64,000 bases of DNA from Aminobacterium mobile DSM 12262 (GCF_000526395.1 NZ_JAFZ01000001.1:1-64000); one strand, 5' to 3'; positions 1 to 9,065 are shown, numbered from the stretch's first letter. The notes: generated by a model not told the origin, from the letters alone. Numbers and translations are program-made.

Positions 1-562
1 CTATTTCGATACTTCCTATAAGGGATGGAAACTCAGCTATCGCATTTCCACCGTATGTGCCGTACATTATTTCGATACTTCCTATAAGGGATGGAAACTT
101 GACTCCCCGCCTGCCATATATCCTATATCACTTGAATTTCGATACTTCCTATAAGGGATGGAAACCGAAATCCACGATGCTGATGGCAACAAGATTGCAA
201 TGCTTTTTATGCTTCCTATAAGGGATGGAAACAGGCGTAGTGCAATAAATTTACCAGTGCCATCTTTTGATTTCGATACTTCCTATAAGGGATGGAAACT
301 CGTGTACTACTTCGGTGTTTCGTAGCCGCTTCGTTCTTTTTATGCTTCCTATAAGGGATGGAAACGTTTACCGTCTCTCAAGGCGGAGTAGGAGGATTTC
401 TCTTTTTATGCTTCCTATAAGGGATGGAAACCAGGCAGCATAAGCTTGAACCATGGACGGGCCGGACTTTTTATGCTTCCTATAAGGGATGGAAACATCC
501 CAGAGAGTACTTCCTCTTCCTGCCGTTCTGTTCTTTTTATGCTTCCTATAAGGGATGGAAAC
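1..562 (+). CRISPR. CRISPR array, right-hand end (9 repeats, 8 spacers)
   Basis: Nine 30-nt repeats lie at 3-32, 69-98, 136-165, 203-232, 270-299, 336-365, 402-431, 467-496 and 533-562, separated by unrelated 35-37 nt spacers. The last 21 nt are invariant and end in GGGATGGAAAC. The first nine exist in two versions: ATTTCGATA in repeats 1, 2, 3 and 5, and CTTTTTATG in 4 and 6-9. The ATGGAAAC end resembles the 8-nt 5' handle of type I-B/III crRNAs, so transcription is probably rightward and the leader lies left of the window; this is inferred. The array begins before base 1. No cas gene occurs in the 63 kb to the right. Confidence 0.97.
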
Positions 563-586
563 CTGTTGTATAGCTATGGATGGTAG

Positions 587-1022
587 TTGCAATGGCTTGC
601 TTTTCTTGCTTTCCCTGTTGAAACATTAAAACAGACCCCTAGGGTGCTGGCTGCCCCTCTCTTGATTTTCGATTCGGCGACGGTCTCCGGTAGCCTAGTT
701 GCTATGGTGGCGTTAAAAGACCCTGATGGGGCAATTCTTGTGGTGCCCTTGCGACTTAATAAGAGGCCGGAAGGGTATGTAGTTAACGAGATTTCTAGTG
801 TTTACGGAAGAAAGCAGCATGGCACTCAGAAGCCGAACAATCAGTGGTTTATTAATCAAGCAGAAGAAGGTCGGTTACGTTACATAGACACAAAAAAGCT
901 CCGCCAGGCTCGATGCAGCCGGGCTATACTTGCCCGGTGAAGGAGCCCCGCGGGGCTTAGAGGGCTGTCAGCCCTCTAATAGAATTGTAAAGACAGAAGC
1001 TGACCTTGTCAAACTAAAATAA
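587..1022 (+). pseudogene. Broken C-terminal fragment of a phage MuF-type (PBECR-like) toxin protein
   Basis: The first frame (587-940) encodes residues typical of the C-terminal nuclease-like domain of phage MuF proteins: IFDSATVSGSLVAMV, then VNEISSVYG, then LRYIDTKKLRQ. An in-frame TAG at 584 and the CRISPR array cut off the N-terminus, and no ribosome site precedes the TTG at 587. After codon CAG (905-907) the family sequence continues in another frame as LDAAGLYLPGEGAPRGLEG and runs to TAA at 1020-1022. Restoring two bases (TG) after 907 would give QWLDAAGLYLPG, so a 2-nt deletion explains the break. The GC-rich palindromes at 943-977 are part of this coding relic. Family assignment is from memory of the motif pattern; the frameshift is read directly. 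Confidence 0.75.
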
Positions 1023-1124
1023 CAATTCCCATTCTTTTATCAAGGTAAAGCTCATGGCTCTACGTCTTTTAGCTCCAGAGATACTGTAATCAGACTGTTC
1101 CAGACAGCGAAGAGGCCCTCTCCC

Positions 1125-3719
1125 CTACTTACATGGCGAGTAGCCACAGCTAAAACAGTAGGCGCATCCGGAAATCATTTCCATGGGGCTACCACACTCA
1201 GGGCAGCGTAAATCATGTTTTTCCTCCAGGTGTCCCTCTTTTTCAATAAGCTTCTCAAGCAACATGGCTATAGCGTCGGGAATAGACCTGGCAATGTGGG
1301 TATCATCGTAATCGAATACCCAGTATTCCTTTCCCGATAGCCCTTTCAATGTAGCAATAAAGTCTTCCAGTTTGCCCCCGCTGCGCAAACCAATGGATAT
1401 GGCGCGAGAGAGAGCTTCTGTCATAGCATTGAGCTCCGATCCGCTTTTACCTATAGTGGCAAAAACCTCAAAAGGCTCGCAACCATCAAAGTTGAGGGTA
1501 ACGTACATGCTTCCCCATGGCGTTTTCTGCTTTATAGTTTTGCCAAAAACAATAAGACCCGGCCGCTTCTTTACTTTACTGGTATGAGTTTTTTCCTCTG
1601 CCTTTCTCTCTATCTCTTCTTTTTTCTTCACTTCGATAGGTTGGGCAGAACGGGATCCATCTCTATAAATAGTAATTCCCTTGGCACCCATTTGATAGCA
1701 CATGGCGTACACACGTTTTACGTCATCCACGGTAGCAGAGTTGGGAAGGTTCACAGTTTTACTAATTCCACTATCGATGTACCGAGCAAAAATACCTGTT
1801 ACCGCCACATGCTCATCAGTAGAAATATCGTAGGCTGTAACGTAAATAGGGTTAGAAAGAGCTCCTGTTTGTTGAAGTTCTTCCTGTTGTTCTTCATCTA
1901 GCAGTTTATGGCAGAATTGCCGAAGCTCATGGCCAGATCCATCAGTCTTCATTATGCGCCGTGTCCATGACCATGCAAAGTTAGGTTCGATTCCCGAACT
2001 TGTATCTACAAGCATAGAAATAGAACCGGTAGGAGCAATGCTTAGACGACGACTATTTCGAATGTTGCCTGAAGCCAGAGCTTTTAAAAGGTTTTTCACC
2101 TTCTGGATCCGCTCTTCTTCACTCCCCATAGCATCATAGGTCAACACGCTTTCCAGAGCATTGACCAGTGTATAAGGGATGATTTCCGTTGCTCGCATGG
2201 TGGCTATCAGAGCGTAAAGATCCTCCTCGTCAACACGGGCGAACCATTCTTCTGAGAAAAGGTCTTCTCCTTCCGTTTCTCCCTTAAAAAGTTTAAAAAG
2301 TTTTTCTACTAAATGACTTTCGTCAAAGGGAGTTTTATTGGCTGACGATACGAGTTCTTCAGTAGCGCACAATGCAGCGGCAGCTAAACTTTCTCCCAGA
2401 GATGTGCAGTACAAGTTAAAACTCTCGCTTCCATAACGCATACCCAGCATAATAGCAGCATCGGCAAGCCCCATAATACCAAGGCCCACTGGGCGGATTT
2501 TTTTTGTCCGCTCCTCTATTCGTTTCAATGGGTAGGAACAGGCGTCGATCACAAGATCAAGATAATACATAGACCGATATACCTGATCCACAAATGCTTC
2601 CATATCAAAGAAAGGCAAGCCTCCCTTTGCTGTTACAAAAGATTCCACGTTGATGGAACCCAAGTTGCAGCTTGTGTAGTTAGGCAAAGGCTGTTCACCG
2701 CAAGGGTTTGTCGATTCGATACGCCATTCTTTATCAAGTTTTAGAAGGTTATCAGCATTGGCACGATCAATAAAGAAAACGCCAGGATCTCCCCTTCTCC
2801 AAGCGCTTTCACAGAGCTTATCCCACAATTCTCTGGCTGGGAGCGTACGGACTACGCTCCCATTAATACGAGAAAGGAGGGGAAAATCTCCATCGTCATG
2901 TACAGCTTCAATAAGGCGATCAGAGACACAAACAGAAATATTGAAGTAAGAGAGCTTCCCTTCCTCAACCTTGGCATCAATAAAATCCATAATATCAGGG
3001 TGATTATCGTAGAGCATCCCCATAAGGGCAGCTCTTCGCCGTCCTCCCTGCACAACCACCGACCCCATGGTGTTCCATGTCTCCATAAAGGAGATGGGGC
3101 CACTGGCTTGCCCTCCCGTTCCGCCATTTATATCGGCGCCTCTTTCTCTGAGGTTGCCGAAGTTTCCCCCTACTCCACCTCCGAATTTGCTTATGATGCT
3201 GGCGTCTTTCACAGAGTCAAAGATCCCCTCTATGCTGTCTGGGATGTTGATGACAAAGCAGGCGAAAAGCTGTTGATTTTTCGTTTTCGCCTCTAAGAGA
3301 GTCGCATAGTCTTCGAATGTCATTTCCGTTGGAGATTTGTAAATCCGTTCTGCCAATTCCGGCACAATAGTCATTCCCGCACCAGCACTGAAAAGACACG
3401 GCGAGTTAAAAAGAAAACACCTGTTGAGAATATCGTTGAAGATGTTCATTTCAAGAATTTGGAGCCACGGAAGACTCTGAGGATCGTTTTTCTCAAGGTA
3501 AAGGGTTTCGGCACTAGCTATGATACGTGATATGCGCCGAGCAAATTCCTCGAAAGATCGTTCTTGACGGGTTCCCCCCTCTTCTTCATCGTATCGCTGA
3601 ATAAAATACCTTTGGGAAAGAAGCCACATGGCATTTTCAGACAGTCGAAGTTCGGCGGGATGTTCCAAAACATCCAGGTCGATATGGTGGTTGAAGCGTT
3701 CGCGGAACAGTTTGATCAT
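1125..3719 (-). CDS. nrdJ: Class II (adenosylcobalamin-dependent) ribonucleotide reductase
   Basis: This enzyme reduces ribonucleotides to deoxyribonucleotides with a B12-generated radical and needs no oxygen, fitting an anaerobe. Seen: FLFNSPCLFSAGAG, the NPCGE active-site motif (about residue 340) followed by SCNLGSIN, the PTGSISML motif, a TSCPD-type region (TIGKSGSELNAMTEALSRA), and a C-terminal CxxC...CxxC zinc/redox tail (CPECG, CFSCG). The longest frame starts at ATG 3764, but that ATG has no ribosome site and sits at a palindromic operator. The ATG at 3719 has AGAGGT eight bases upstream and begins MIKLFRERF, so I chose it, giving 864 residues. The gene is alone on its strand with no linked nrdD or nrdR. 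Confidence 0.95.
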   Translation of the reverse strand: MIKLFRERFNHHIDLDVLEHPAELRLSENAMWLLSQRYFIQRYDEEEGGTRQERSFEEFARRISRIIASAETLYLEKNDPQSLPWLQILEMNIFNDILNRCFLFNSPCLFSAGAGMTIVPELAERIYKSPTEMTFEDYATLLEAKTKNQQLFACFVINIPDSIEGIFDSVKDASIISKFGGGVGGNFGNLRERGADINGGTGGQASGPISFMETWNTMGSVVVQGGRRRAALMGMLYDNHPDIMDFIDAKVEEGKLSYFNISVCVSDRLIEAVHDDGDFPLLSRINGSVVRTLPARELWDKLCESAWRRGDPGVFFIDRANADNLLKLDKEWRIESTNPCGEQPLPNYTSCNLGSINVESFVTAKGGLPFFDMEAFVDQVYRSMYYLDLVIDACSYPLKRIEERTKKIRPVGLGIMGLADAAIMLGMRYGSESFNLYCTSLGESLAAAALCATEELVSSANKTPFDESHLVEKLFKLFKGETEGEDLFSEEWFARVDEEDLYALIATMRATEIIPYTLVNALESVLTYDAMGSEEERIQKVKNLLKALASGNIRNSRRLSIAPTGSISMLVDTSSGIEPNFAWSWTRRIMKTDGSGHELRQFCHKLLDEEQQEELQQTGALSNPIYVTAYDISTDEHVAVTGIFARYIDSGISKTVNLPNSATVDDVKRVYAMCYQMGAKGITIYRDGSRSAQPIEVKKKEEIERKAEEKTHTSKVKKRPGLIVFGKTIKQKTPWGSMYVTLNFDGCEPFEVFATIGKSGSELNAMTEALSRAISIGLRSGGKLEDFIATLKGLSGKEYWVFDYDDTHIARSIPDAIAMLLEKLIEKEGHLEEKHDLRCPECGSPMEMISGCAYCFSCGYSPCK

Positions 3720-3746
3720 CTCTCTCGACCTCTTTTCGTTGAAATA

Positions 3747-3760
3747 CCCTATATATAGGG
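3747..3760. promoter_or_regulatory. NrdR-box-like palindrome upstream of nrdJ
   Basis: CCCTATATATAGGG is a perfect 14-bp palindrome whose core matches the CTATATATAG core of NrdR boxes, the operators of the ATP/dATP-sensing repressor of ribonucleotide reductase genes. It lies 27 bp upstream of the preferred nrdJ start (3719). No second clear box at the usual spacing was found, so assignment to NrdR is an inference. Confidence 0.5.
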
Positions 3761-3940
3761 CCATTACTATAATATGACGCTAACTTGAAAGATACCACTA
3801 TGTTTTATTGGGCCTTTCTATCTCTTTTTTATGGGCGGTAAAACCTATGTAAAAAAGAATATGCTCTTTAGGGTAAAATGATATTATAGATGAAATTGCT
3901 GAAGATAATACTGCTATATATTCCACGGAGGTGTTAAGTA

Positions 3941-5122
3941 GTGGGCACATACAACTTCGATGCAATTATTGATCGACACCATACGTCCTGTGAAAAATGG
4001 GATTTTATGACGAAGAAATTTGGCCGTGACGATCTTCTGGCCATGTGGGTTGCAGATATGGATTTTACAGCTCCTCCTGAGGTTACGGAGGTATTAAAAA
4101 ATCGAGTTGATCATGGAATTTTCGGCTATACAGGGAAAAGTGACAATTATTTTCGATCCATTGTAGAGTGGGTTGAGAAACGACACAAGTGGGAAATAGA
4201 AGCGGAATGGATTCGCCATTCTCCGGGAGTTGTTCCTGCCCTTTCCATGGCTGTTCTTGCCTTTACGAAGCCAGGAGATGGAATTATCGTGCAACCTCCT
4301 GTGTACCCCCCTTTCTTTAGCGCTGCTAGCGGGCGTGGACGCCATATTATAGAGAATCCATTAGTAGAGCGACATGGCCGTTTCGAAATGGATTTTGAAG
4401 ATCTTGAGAAAAAAATAGATTCTTCCGTGAAAATGATTTTCCTTTGCAGCCCTCACAACCCTGTAGGAAGGGTTTGGACCAAAGAGGAGCTCACGAAGCT
4501 TGGAGAAATTTGTCTTCGCCACAATTTGATTGTGGTTTCTGACGAGATTCACTCAGATATTATTTACAAGGGCTTTCACCATATTCCCATGGCATCTCTT
4601 TCCCCGGAGATCGCTTCCAGAACTATTACTTGCATAGCCCCGAGCAAGACTTTCAATATTGCGGGGCTTTCTACATCGGCAGTAATTATTCCAGATCCTC
4701 AAATTCGGGATGCCTATACTTCTGTTTTAAACTTCCTTCACATTGATGGAGGGAACCTTTTTGGCACCTTTGCCCTAGAAGCTGCTTATAGGAAAGGGGA
4801 GCCGTGGCTTCTTGCTTTGCTAGAGTATTTGGAAGGAAACGTGAATTTTATTGAAAAATATCTAACTGAAAATCTTCCCGACATTAAACTTGTACGGCCT
4901 GAAGGAACATATGTCCCATTCCTTGATTGCAGAGGACTTGGCCTTTCTGGTGAAGATCTTTTCAATCTTATGATTAACAAAGCGCGAGTGGCCATGAACA
5001 ATGGAGCTTGGTTTGGCACGGGAGGGGAAGGCTTTATGAGAATGAATATCGCCACACCCCGGGCCTTGATCAAAGAAGGCCTTGACAGAATATCCCGAGC
5101 TGTTGCCTGTATTGAAAAATAG
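3941..5122 (+). CDS. PatB/MalY-type PLP aminotransferase or cystathionine beta-lyase
   Basis: This is a fold-type I PLP enzyme of the MalY/PatB family, whose members usually split cystathionine or other cysteine S-conjugates to pyruvate, ammonia and a thiol. Visible are the family start (FDAIIDRHHTSCEKWD), LAMWVADMDF, the SPHNPVGRVW loop, VVSDEIHSDI and the PLP lysine in APSKTFNIAGL. At 393 residues the length is normal. Translation begins at GTG 3941 after GGAGGTG at 3927-3933. It is monocistronic, divergent from nrdJ and followed by a strong terminator. In this organism it could serve cysteine or methionine catabolism alongside the cysteine desulfidase downstream; substrate cannot be read from sequence. 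Confidence 0.88.
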   Translation: MGTYNFDAIIDRHHTSCEKWDFMTKKFGRDDLLAMWVADMDFTAPPEVTEVLKNRVDHGIFGYTGKSDNYFRSIVEWVEKRHKWEIEAEWIRHSPGVVPALSMAVLAFTKPGDGIIVQPPVYPPFFSAASGRGRHIIENPLVERHGRFEMDFEDLEKKIDSSVKMIFLCSPHNPVGRVWTKEELTKLGEICLRHNLIVVSDEIHSDIIYKGFHHIPMASLSPEIASRTITCIAPSKTFNIAGLSTSAVIIPDPQIRDAYTSVLNFLHIDGGNLFGTFALEAAYRKGEPWLLALLEYLEGNVNFIEKYLTENLPDIKLVRPEGTYVPFLDCRGLGLSGEDLFNLMINKARVAMNNGAWFGTGGEGFMRMNIATPRALIKEGLDRISRAVACIEK

Positions 5123-5134
5123 TTTATGCGCGTA

Positions 5135-5180
5135 AAAGAACGGGGCCATTCTTTCCAGAACAGCCCCGTTCTTTGTTTCT
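5135..5180. terminator. Bidirectional rho-independent terminator
   Basis: A 12-bp perfect stem (AAAGAACGGGGC / GCCCCGTTCTTT) flanked by T-rich sequence on the right and A-rich on the left. It lies between the converging PatB-like gene and the DUF1847 gene and can end both transcripts. Confidence 0.85.
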
Positions 5181-5190
5181 AACTACGTTT

Positions 5191-5775
5191 TTATTTCGTT
5201 CTTTCCTTCAGTGGTTTCCCTAAGTTTTTTCGAATATAAGGGCAGTAAAGAGCTGCTACAGGATTATGCCCAAGCTTTCGGTCTTTTACCACTAAGGTCG
5301 TCGCAGGGGCTACAGAATGGCGATAAAAAACAGAGTCGTGGCCTACGCAAAGGCCTAAAACAATATTAAGTTCGCTTCCCGATTCGTTTAAAACCCTGGC
5401 TTGCTCTGCAGGATTGCAGGAGATCGTGCCCACCCACGGCTTCAGCTTCGCACCTACACTCTCTTTAGGAAGAGAGCCAACTTTACAGCAAACGGAACAA
5501 AGCTCAAACTCCTTTTCAATAATTGAGGCAAGGAGAGTTGCTTCTTCAGAAAATCCAACGCAAAAGGCGAGGCCAAGTTTTTTAAATCTCATGCGTCTGG
5601 CAAACTCCAATGTTTCATCAACTCGACAGGCTTCTCCATAAAAGAGGGCTTCTATTTCAGAAGACACCGCAACGAGACGACGATCAAGATCGTTTTCATA
5701 CAGGGGCAGACTCTCCTTGGTTTCGCAAGGGTCCCCTTTCTGACAAGGGTGGGCAAGGCACTTATGACACTGCAT
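5191..5775 (-). CDS. DUF1847 family cysteine-rich metal-binding protein
   Basis: A 194-residue protein of the DUF1847 family, annotated in databases as metal-binding but without known function. It has an N-terminal cluster of four cysteines (MQCHKCLAHPCQKGDPC) and conserved later cysteines in LAFCVGF, CSVCCKVG, GTISCNPAEQA and GLCVGHDSVF, ending in LGHNPVAALYC. Its start overlaps the 3' end of the cysteine desulfidase gene by 14 bp, so the two are translationally coupled. The pairing suggests a role near cysteine, sulfide or Fe-S metabolism, but that is inference from context only. No signal peptide or membrane segment is visible. Confidence 0.8.
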   Translation of the reverse strand: MQCHKCLAHPCQKGDPCETKESLPLYENDLDRRLVAVSSEIEALFYGEACRVDETLEFARRMRFKKLGLAFCVGFSEEATLLASIIEKEFELCSVCCKVGSLPKESVGAKLKPWVGTISCNPAEQARVLNESGSELNIVLGLCVGHDSVFYRHSVAPATTLVVKDRKLGHNPVAALYCPYIRKNLGKPLKERTK

Positions 5776-7093
5776 TTTTAGCTGAAACCTCCTCTTTGTA
5801 GCGGTTTGAAATGAAATTAATAATGATACGATCCACGTTTTTCATGCCCTCCACATTAATAGCGGCAGCATTTTCCACGGTTTTTTCAATGGTTTCATCT
5901 ACAACTCCTTGAGGGCCATCTAGTTCATGCCCCTCTAATACCATCATTGCAGCACAATAGGCTTCATACGCCCCTGTCCCAACTTTGAGAGCACACGTGT
6001 CTTTGGCTCCATCGCAAATCATGCCAACAAGGTTGCTTACGAGAATCGCCATGGCTTTTTCTGCCTTGCATATATCTTGAGACAAAAGGTAGGCTATGCC
6101 GGCCGCTGCTCCAGCACCGGCTGCTACACTACACCCACATATGGGACTCAAGCGCCCCATGCGGCTTTTTATAAAGCTTGTGGAAAGATGGCTTAAAACT
6201 ATAGCACGAGCTATTTCTTCCCTGTTTTTTTGATAATATTTCCCCACTATGGCTACTGGCAAAATAGCGGTAATACCATGATTGCCACTTCCAGCGCTGC
6301 TCATAACGGGAAGAGCTGCTCCAGACATTCTGGCATCCGATGCAGCTGCAGAAATAGCTTTTATTCTATCGCCAAGGGTTCGGGAATCATTGCTGTCGCC
6401 AACAAGTTTCATTACAGTTTTTCCTACTCCGAGCCCTGTTTTTCGCGTTGGATCAAGCCCCAGCATGGCAATTTCCATGTTCATGCGTACGCCTTCCATA
6501 ACATACTCTATGTCTTCTTCGTCTATGTCGTTAATAAGACGTGCGAGATCACGGTAGGCCATTATCTTAATTTGGTCGGAAATATTTTTTACATCACTCT
6601 TGTTCTTTTCGGAAATTCCCTGCAGTTCATACCGAGATTTGCCATCGAGGGTAACTTGAACAATATTTGTATGACTTCCTTCAATTACGCACTCTGATAT
6701 ATGTTGGTCCGTGGTTACTACAGCCTTAACATAAACGCCATTCTTGTTCATATCAGGTAGAACTTTAATTCTACCTTGATCTATACATTTTTGTGCCTGT
6801 TGCACAGCCTCTCTCGAACAATCTTTTAATACTTCAAGGCCATACTCGGCATTGCCGCAAACAGAAGATAAAGCAGCCGCAATTACATTCCCTTTTAACC
6901 CTTGTGTGCCAGGAATGCTTACAGCTATGCCATTTTTGTAGATACTGCCACTTACTGTAACCTCAACAAACCTCACACTCTCATTCCCTATTTCCTGACG
7001 CGCCCGGGCCACAGCCAAAGCCACAGCACCGGGCTCGGTACACCCAAGAGCTGGTGTAACTTCAGAGCGCAAAAACTCTTTCACTGAAAACAT
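5762..7093 (-). CDS. cyuA: L-cysteine desulfidase (CyuA/UPF0597 family)
   Basis: The family converts L-cysteine to pyruvate, ammonia and sulfide using an oxygen-labile [4Fe-4S] cluster (EC 4.4.1.28) and is related to the alpha chain of iron-sulfur serine dehydratases. Seen: ALGCTEPGAVALAVA at residues 16-30 with the first ligand cysteine, SPICGCSVAAGAGAAAG near residue 317, and GMICDGAKDTCALKVG near 357. The 443-residue length is typical. Start ATG 7093 has AAGGGGGC upstream. The gene overlaps the DUF1847 gene. A row of AT-rich hexamers lies 20-50 bp upstream in the promoter region. Some family members may act on related substrates, so cysteine specificity is likely but not proven. Confidence 0.87.
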   Translation of the reverse strand: MFSVKEFLRSEVTPALGCTEPGAVALAVARARQEIGNESVRFVEVTVSGSIYKNGIAVSIPGTQGLKGNVIAAALSSVCGNAEYGLEVLKDCSREAVQQAQKCIDQGRIKVLPDMNKNGVYVKAVVTTDQHISECVIEGSHTNIVQVTLDGKSRYELQGISEKNKSDVKNISDQIKIMAYRDLARLINDIDEEDIEYVMEGVRMNMEIAMLGLDPTRKTGLGVGKTVMKLVGDSNDSRTLGDRIKAISAAASDARMSGAALPVMSSAGSGNHGITAILPVAIVGKYYQKNREEIARAIVLSHLSTSFIKSRMGRLSPICGCSVAAGAGAAAGIAYLLSQDICKAEKAMAILVSNLVGMICDGAKDTCALKVGTGAYEAYCAAMMVLEGHELDGPQGVVDETIEKTVENAAAINVEGMKNVDRIIINFISNRYKEEVSAKNAVS

Positions 7094-7114
7094 GTTTTAT
7101 GCCCCCTTTACTTC

Positions 7115-7144
7115 ATATTTATATTTATATTTATCTTTATCTTC
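7115..7144. repeat. Hexamer tandem repeat in the cyuA promoter region
   Basis: Five consecutive 6-bp units: three ATATTT (7115-7132), then ATCTTT and ATCTTC. The run sits 22-51 bp upstream of the cyuA start, where the minus strand reads as overlapping TATAAATA boxes, so copy number could alter promoter or leader spacing. Confidence 0.6.
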
Positions 7145-7194
7145 TTAATTTTAAATCAAGAAGCACTTTCTCGCAGACACAAAATGTTAAAAAT

Positions 7195-8586
7195 CTACTC
7201 TCTGTGAAGTAACGATGGAGCAACCATTTTCTGAGGGCATACCCACCTCTCAAACTCCTCTGTCGTTACATATCCAAGTTGCAACGCCGCTTCTTTTAAT
7301 GACGTCCCCTCTTTATGAGCTTTCTTGGCAATTTCTGCCGCCTTATCATAACCAATATGGGGTGTAAGAGCTGTAACAAGCATCAGAGAGTTCTGAAGGT
7401 ACATATCAATGCGTTTCTGGCATGGTTTTAAGCCACAGGCGCAATGCTCCTCAAAGGAGTTCATTGCATCGGCAAGGAGGCGACATGACTGTAAGAAATT
7501 ATAGATAATGACAGGCATAAATACATTCAGCTCAAAATTTCCCTGACTGGCGGCAAAACCAATAGCACTGTCGTTGCCCATTATCTGTACAGCTACCATG
7601 GTTACAGCTTCGCATTGGGTGGGATTCACTTTTCCGGGCATAATAGAGCTACCCGGCTCATTAGCGGGGATGGTTATCTCCCCCAGACCGCAGCGAGGAC
7701 CAGAGGCCAACCAGCGAATATCGTTGGCTATCTTCATGAGATCAGCCGCTAAGGATTTGAGTGCGCCATGTGCAAACACGAGTTCGTCTTTACTTGTAAG
7801 AGAATGAAATTTATTTTCTGCCGTACAAAAGGATTTCCCTGTGAGAAAACTTATATGTTCAGCCACGCAAGAAGCGAAATCTGGATGGCTATTCAGGCCA
7901 GTACCAACGGCTGTTCCTCCAAGGGCCAAATCTTTCAACATGTTGGATCCATTAAGAATCATGGCTCCGCAACGTTCAAGCATCCTCACCCATCCACTTA
8001 CTTCCTGCCCCAGAGTAAGAGGTGTAGCATCTTGTAAATGAGTTCTCCCCACTTTCACAATATGCTGGAACTCTGCCGATTTTTTCGAAAGTGTTTCATG
8101 GAGGCGGCGAAGAGCCGGCAAAACGTTGTCTTCTATGGCAAGAACAGCCGCTATATGCATAGCCGTGGGGAACGTATCGTTAGAACTTTGAGAACAATTA
8201 ACGTGATCGTTAGGATGAACAACTGGGGAATTGCCGGTAATTTCATTCGCTCGATGAGCAAGAACTTCGTTCACGTTCATATTTGTTTGGGTGCCGCTGC
8301 CCGTTTGCCATACTACAAGAGGGAAATGTTCCTGAAGTTTACCTTCTAAGGCTTCGTCAGCCGCTTGCACGATGGCGTTACTTCTTTCCTTATCAAGGAG
8401 CTCTAGGTTGCAGTTCACAACAGCCGCAGCTTTTTTAAGAATAAAAAATGCTTTCAGAATGTCGTAAGGCATTGTTTCAGTGCCAATTTTAAAATTTTCA
8501 AGGCTCCTTTGCGTCTGGGCTCCCCACTTTTTATCTGCTGGGACTTGTACTTCTCCTAGAGAGTCTCGCTCCACCCGATATTCCAT
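7195..8586 (-). CDS. fumC: Class II fumarate hydratase
   Basis: The enzyme interconverts fumarate and malate as a soluble, iron-free homotetramer. Seen: [45 protein letters not shown] and the superfamily signature [13 protein letters not shown] near residue 310. The longest frame begins at 8640, but its first 18 codons are the terminator hairpin of ridA. ATG 8586, preceded by GGGGGAGG with an 8-base gap, begins [16 protein letters not shown] as in other fumarases and gives 463 residues. Aspartate ammonia-lyase is the main alternative, but the [14 protein letters not shown] and [17 protein letters not shown] motifs favour fumarase. It likely works in an incomplete TCA branch. Confidence 0.93.
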   Translation of the reverse strand: MEYRVERDSLGEVQVPADKKWGAQTQRSLENFKIGTETMPYDILKAFFILKKAAAVVNCNLELLDKERSNAIVQAADEALEGKLQEHFPLVVWQTGSGTQTNMNVNEVLAHRANEITGNSPVVHPNDHVNCSQSSNDTFPTAMHIAAVLAIEDNVLPALRRLHETLSKKSAEFQHIVKVGRTHLQDATPLTLGQEVSGWVRMLERCGAMILNGSNMLKDLALGGTAVGTGLNSHPDFASCVAEHISFLTGKSFCTAENKFHSLTSKDELVFAHGALKSLAADLMKIANDIRWLASGPRCGLGEITIPANEPGSSIMPGKVNPTQCEAVTMVAVQIMGNDSAIGFAASQGNFELNVFMPVIIYNFLQSCRLLADAMNSFEEHCACGLKPCQKRIDMYLQNSLMLVTALTPHIGYDKAAEIAKKAHKEGTSLKEAALQLGYVTTEEFERWVCPQKMVAPSLLHRE

Positions 8587-8602
8587 TCCATATTCCTCCC
8601 CC

Positions 8603-8636
8603 AAAAAAAATGGGGGCATCTTATAAAGATGTCCCC
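8603..8636 (-). terminator. Terminator between ridA and fumC
   Basis: On the minus strand a hairpin (GGGGACATCTT / AAGATGCCCC, one G-U pair, 3-nt loop) is followed by eight Ts. It ends the trmO-ridA transcript just upstream of the fumC ribosome site and shows that the upstream extension of fumC is not coding. Confidence 0.85.
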
Positions 8637-8659
8637 ACATAAATATATGTCTCCTGCCT

Positions 8660-9040
8660 TTATTTCTGGCAGGCGATAAGCTCCATTTCTACCTGACCGC
8701 CAAGGGGCAGCGCTGCCACCTGAACGCAGGAACGAGCTGGTTTATCGCCAGGGAAATATTCGGCATAGACTTCATTCACCGCAGAGAAGTTAGCCATATC
8801 AGTAAGGAAAATGGTTGTCTTCACCACGTCATCAAAAGAAAGACCCGCTTCCTTCAACACAGCAGAGAGATTCTTCATCACCTGATGGAACTGATTTTTA
8901 ATGTCACCTTCCACAAGCTTTCCTACTGCCGGATTCACTGGTAACTGCCCTGACGCAAACAAGAAACCATTCACCAAAACAGCCTGAGAATAAGGTCCTA
9001 CAGCTTTAGGAGCTGTCGGCGATGCAATTATTTTTTTCAT
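8660..9040 (-). CDS. ridA: RidA family 2-iminobutanoate/2-iminopropanoate deaminase
   Basis: RidA hydrolyses reactive enamines and imines released by PLP-dependent or Fe-S serine, threonine and cysteine lyases to 2-keto acids and ammonia, protecting PLP enzymes. Seen: [11 protein letters not shown] near the N-terminus, [21 protein letters not shown], and the catalytic-arginine segment [13 protein letters not shown], ending [10 protein letters not shown]. At 126 residues the length is exact for the family. The context of several ammonia-producing lyases in this window supports the role. It follows trmO by 25 bp and is probably co-transcribed with it. Confidence 0.93.
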   Translation of the reverse strand: MKKIIASPTAPKAVGPYSQAVLVNGFLFASGQLPVNPAVGKLVEGDIKNQFHQVMKNLSAVLKEAGLSFDDVVKTTIFLTDMANFSAVNEVYAEYFPGDKPARSCVQVAALPLGGQVEMELIACQK

Positions 9041-9065
9041 TTCATATCGTCCTTTCCGAATAAAA

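Noticed and set aside
940-980. Two GC-rich palindromes that look like a terminator
   Set aside because: No T-run follows, and they read through as codons of the broken MuF-type gene.
1976-2000. tRNA-like T-loop sequence (AGGTTCGATTCCCGAAC)
   Set aside because: It lies inside the conserved nrdJ coding region and has no cloverleaf arms around it.
8587-8640. 18-codon N-terminal extension of fumarase
   Set aside because: It translates the ridA terminator hairpin and T-run; the downstream ATG has a proper ribosome site.
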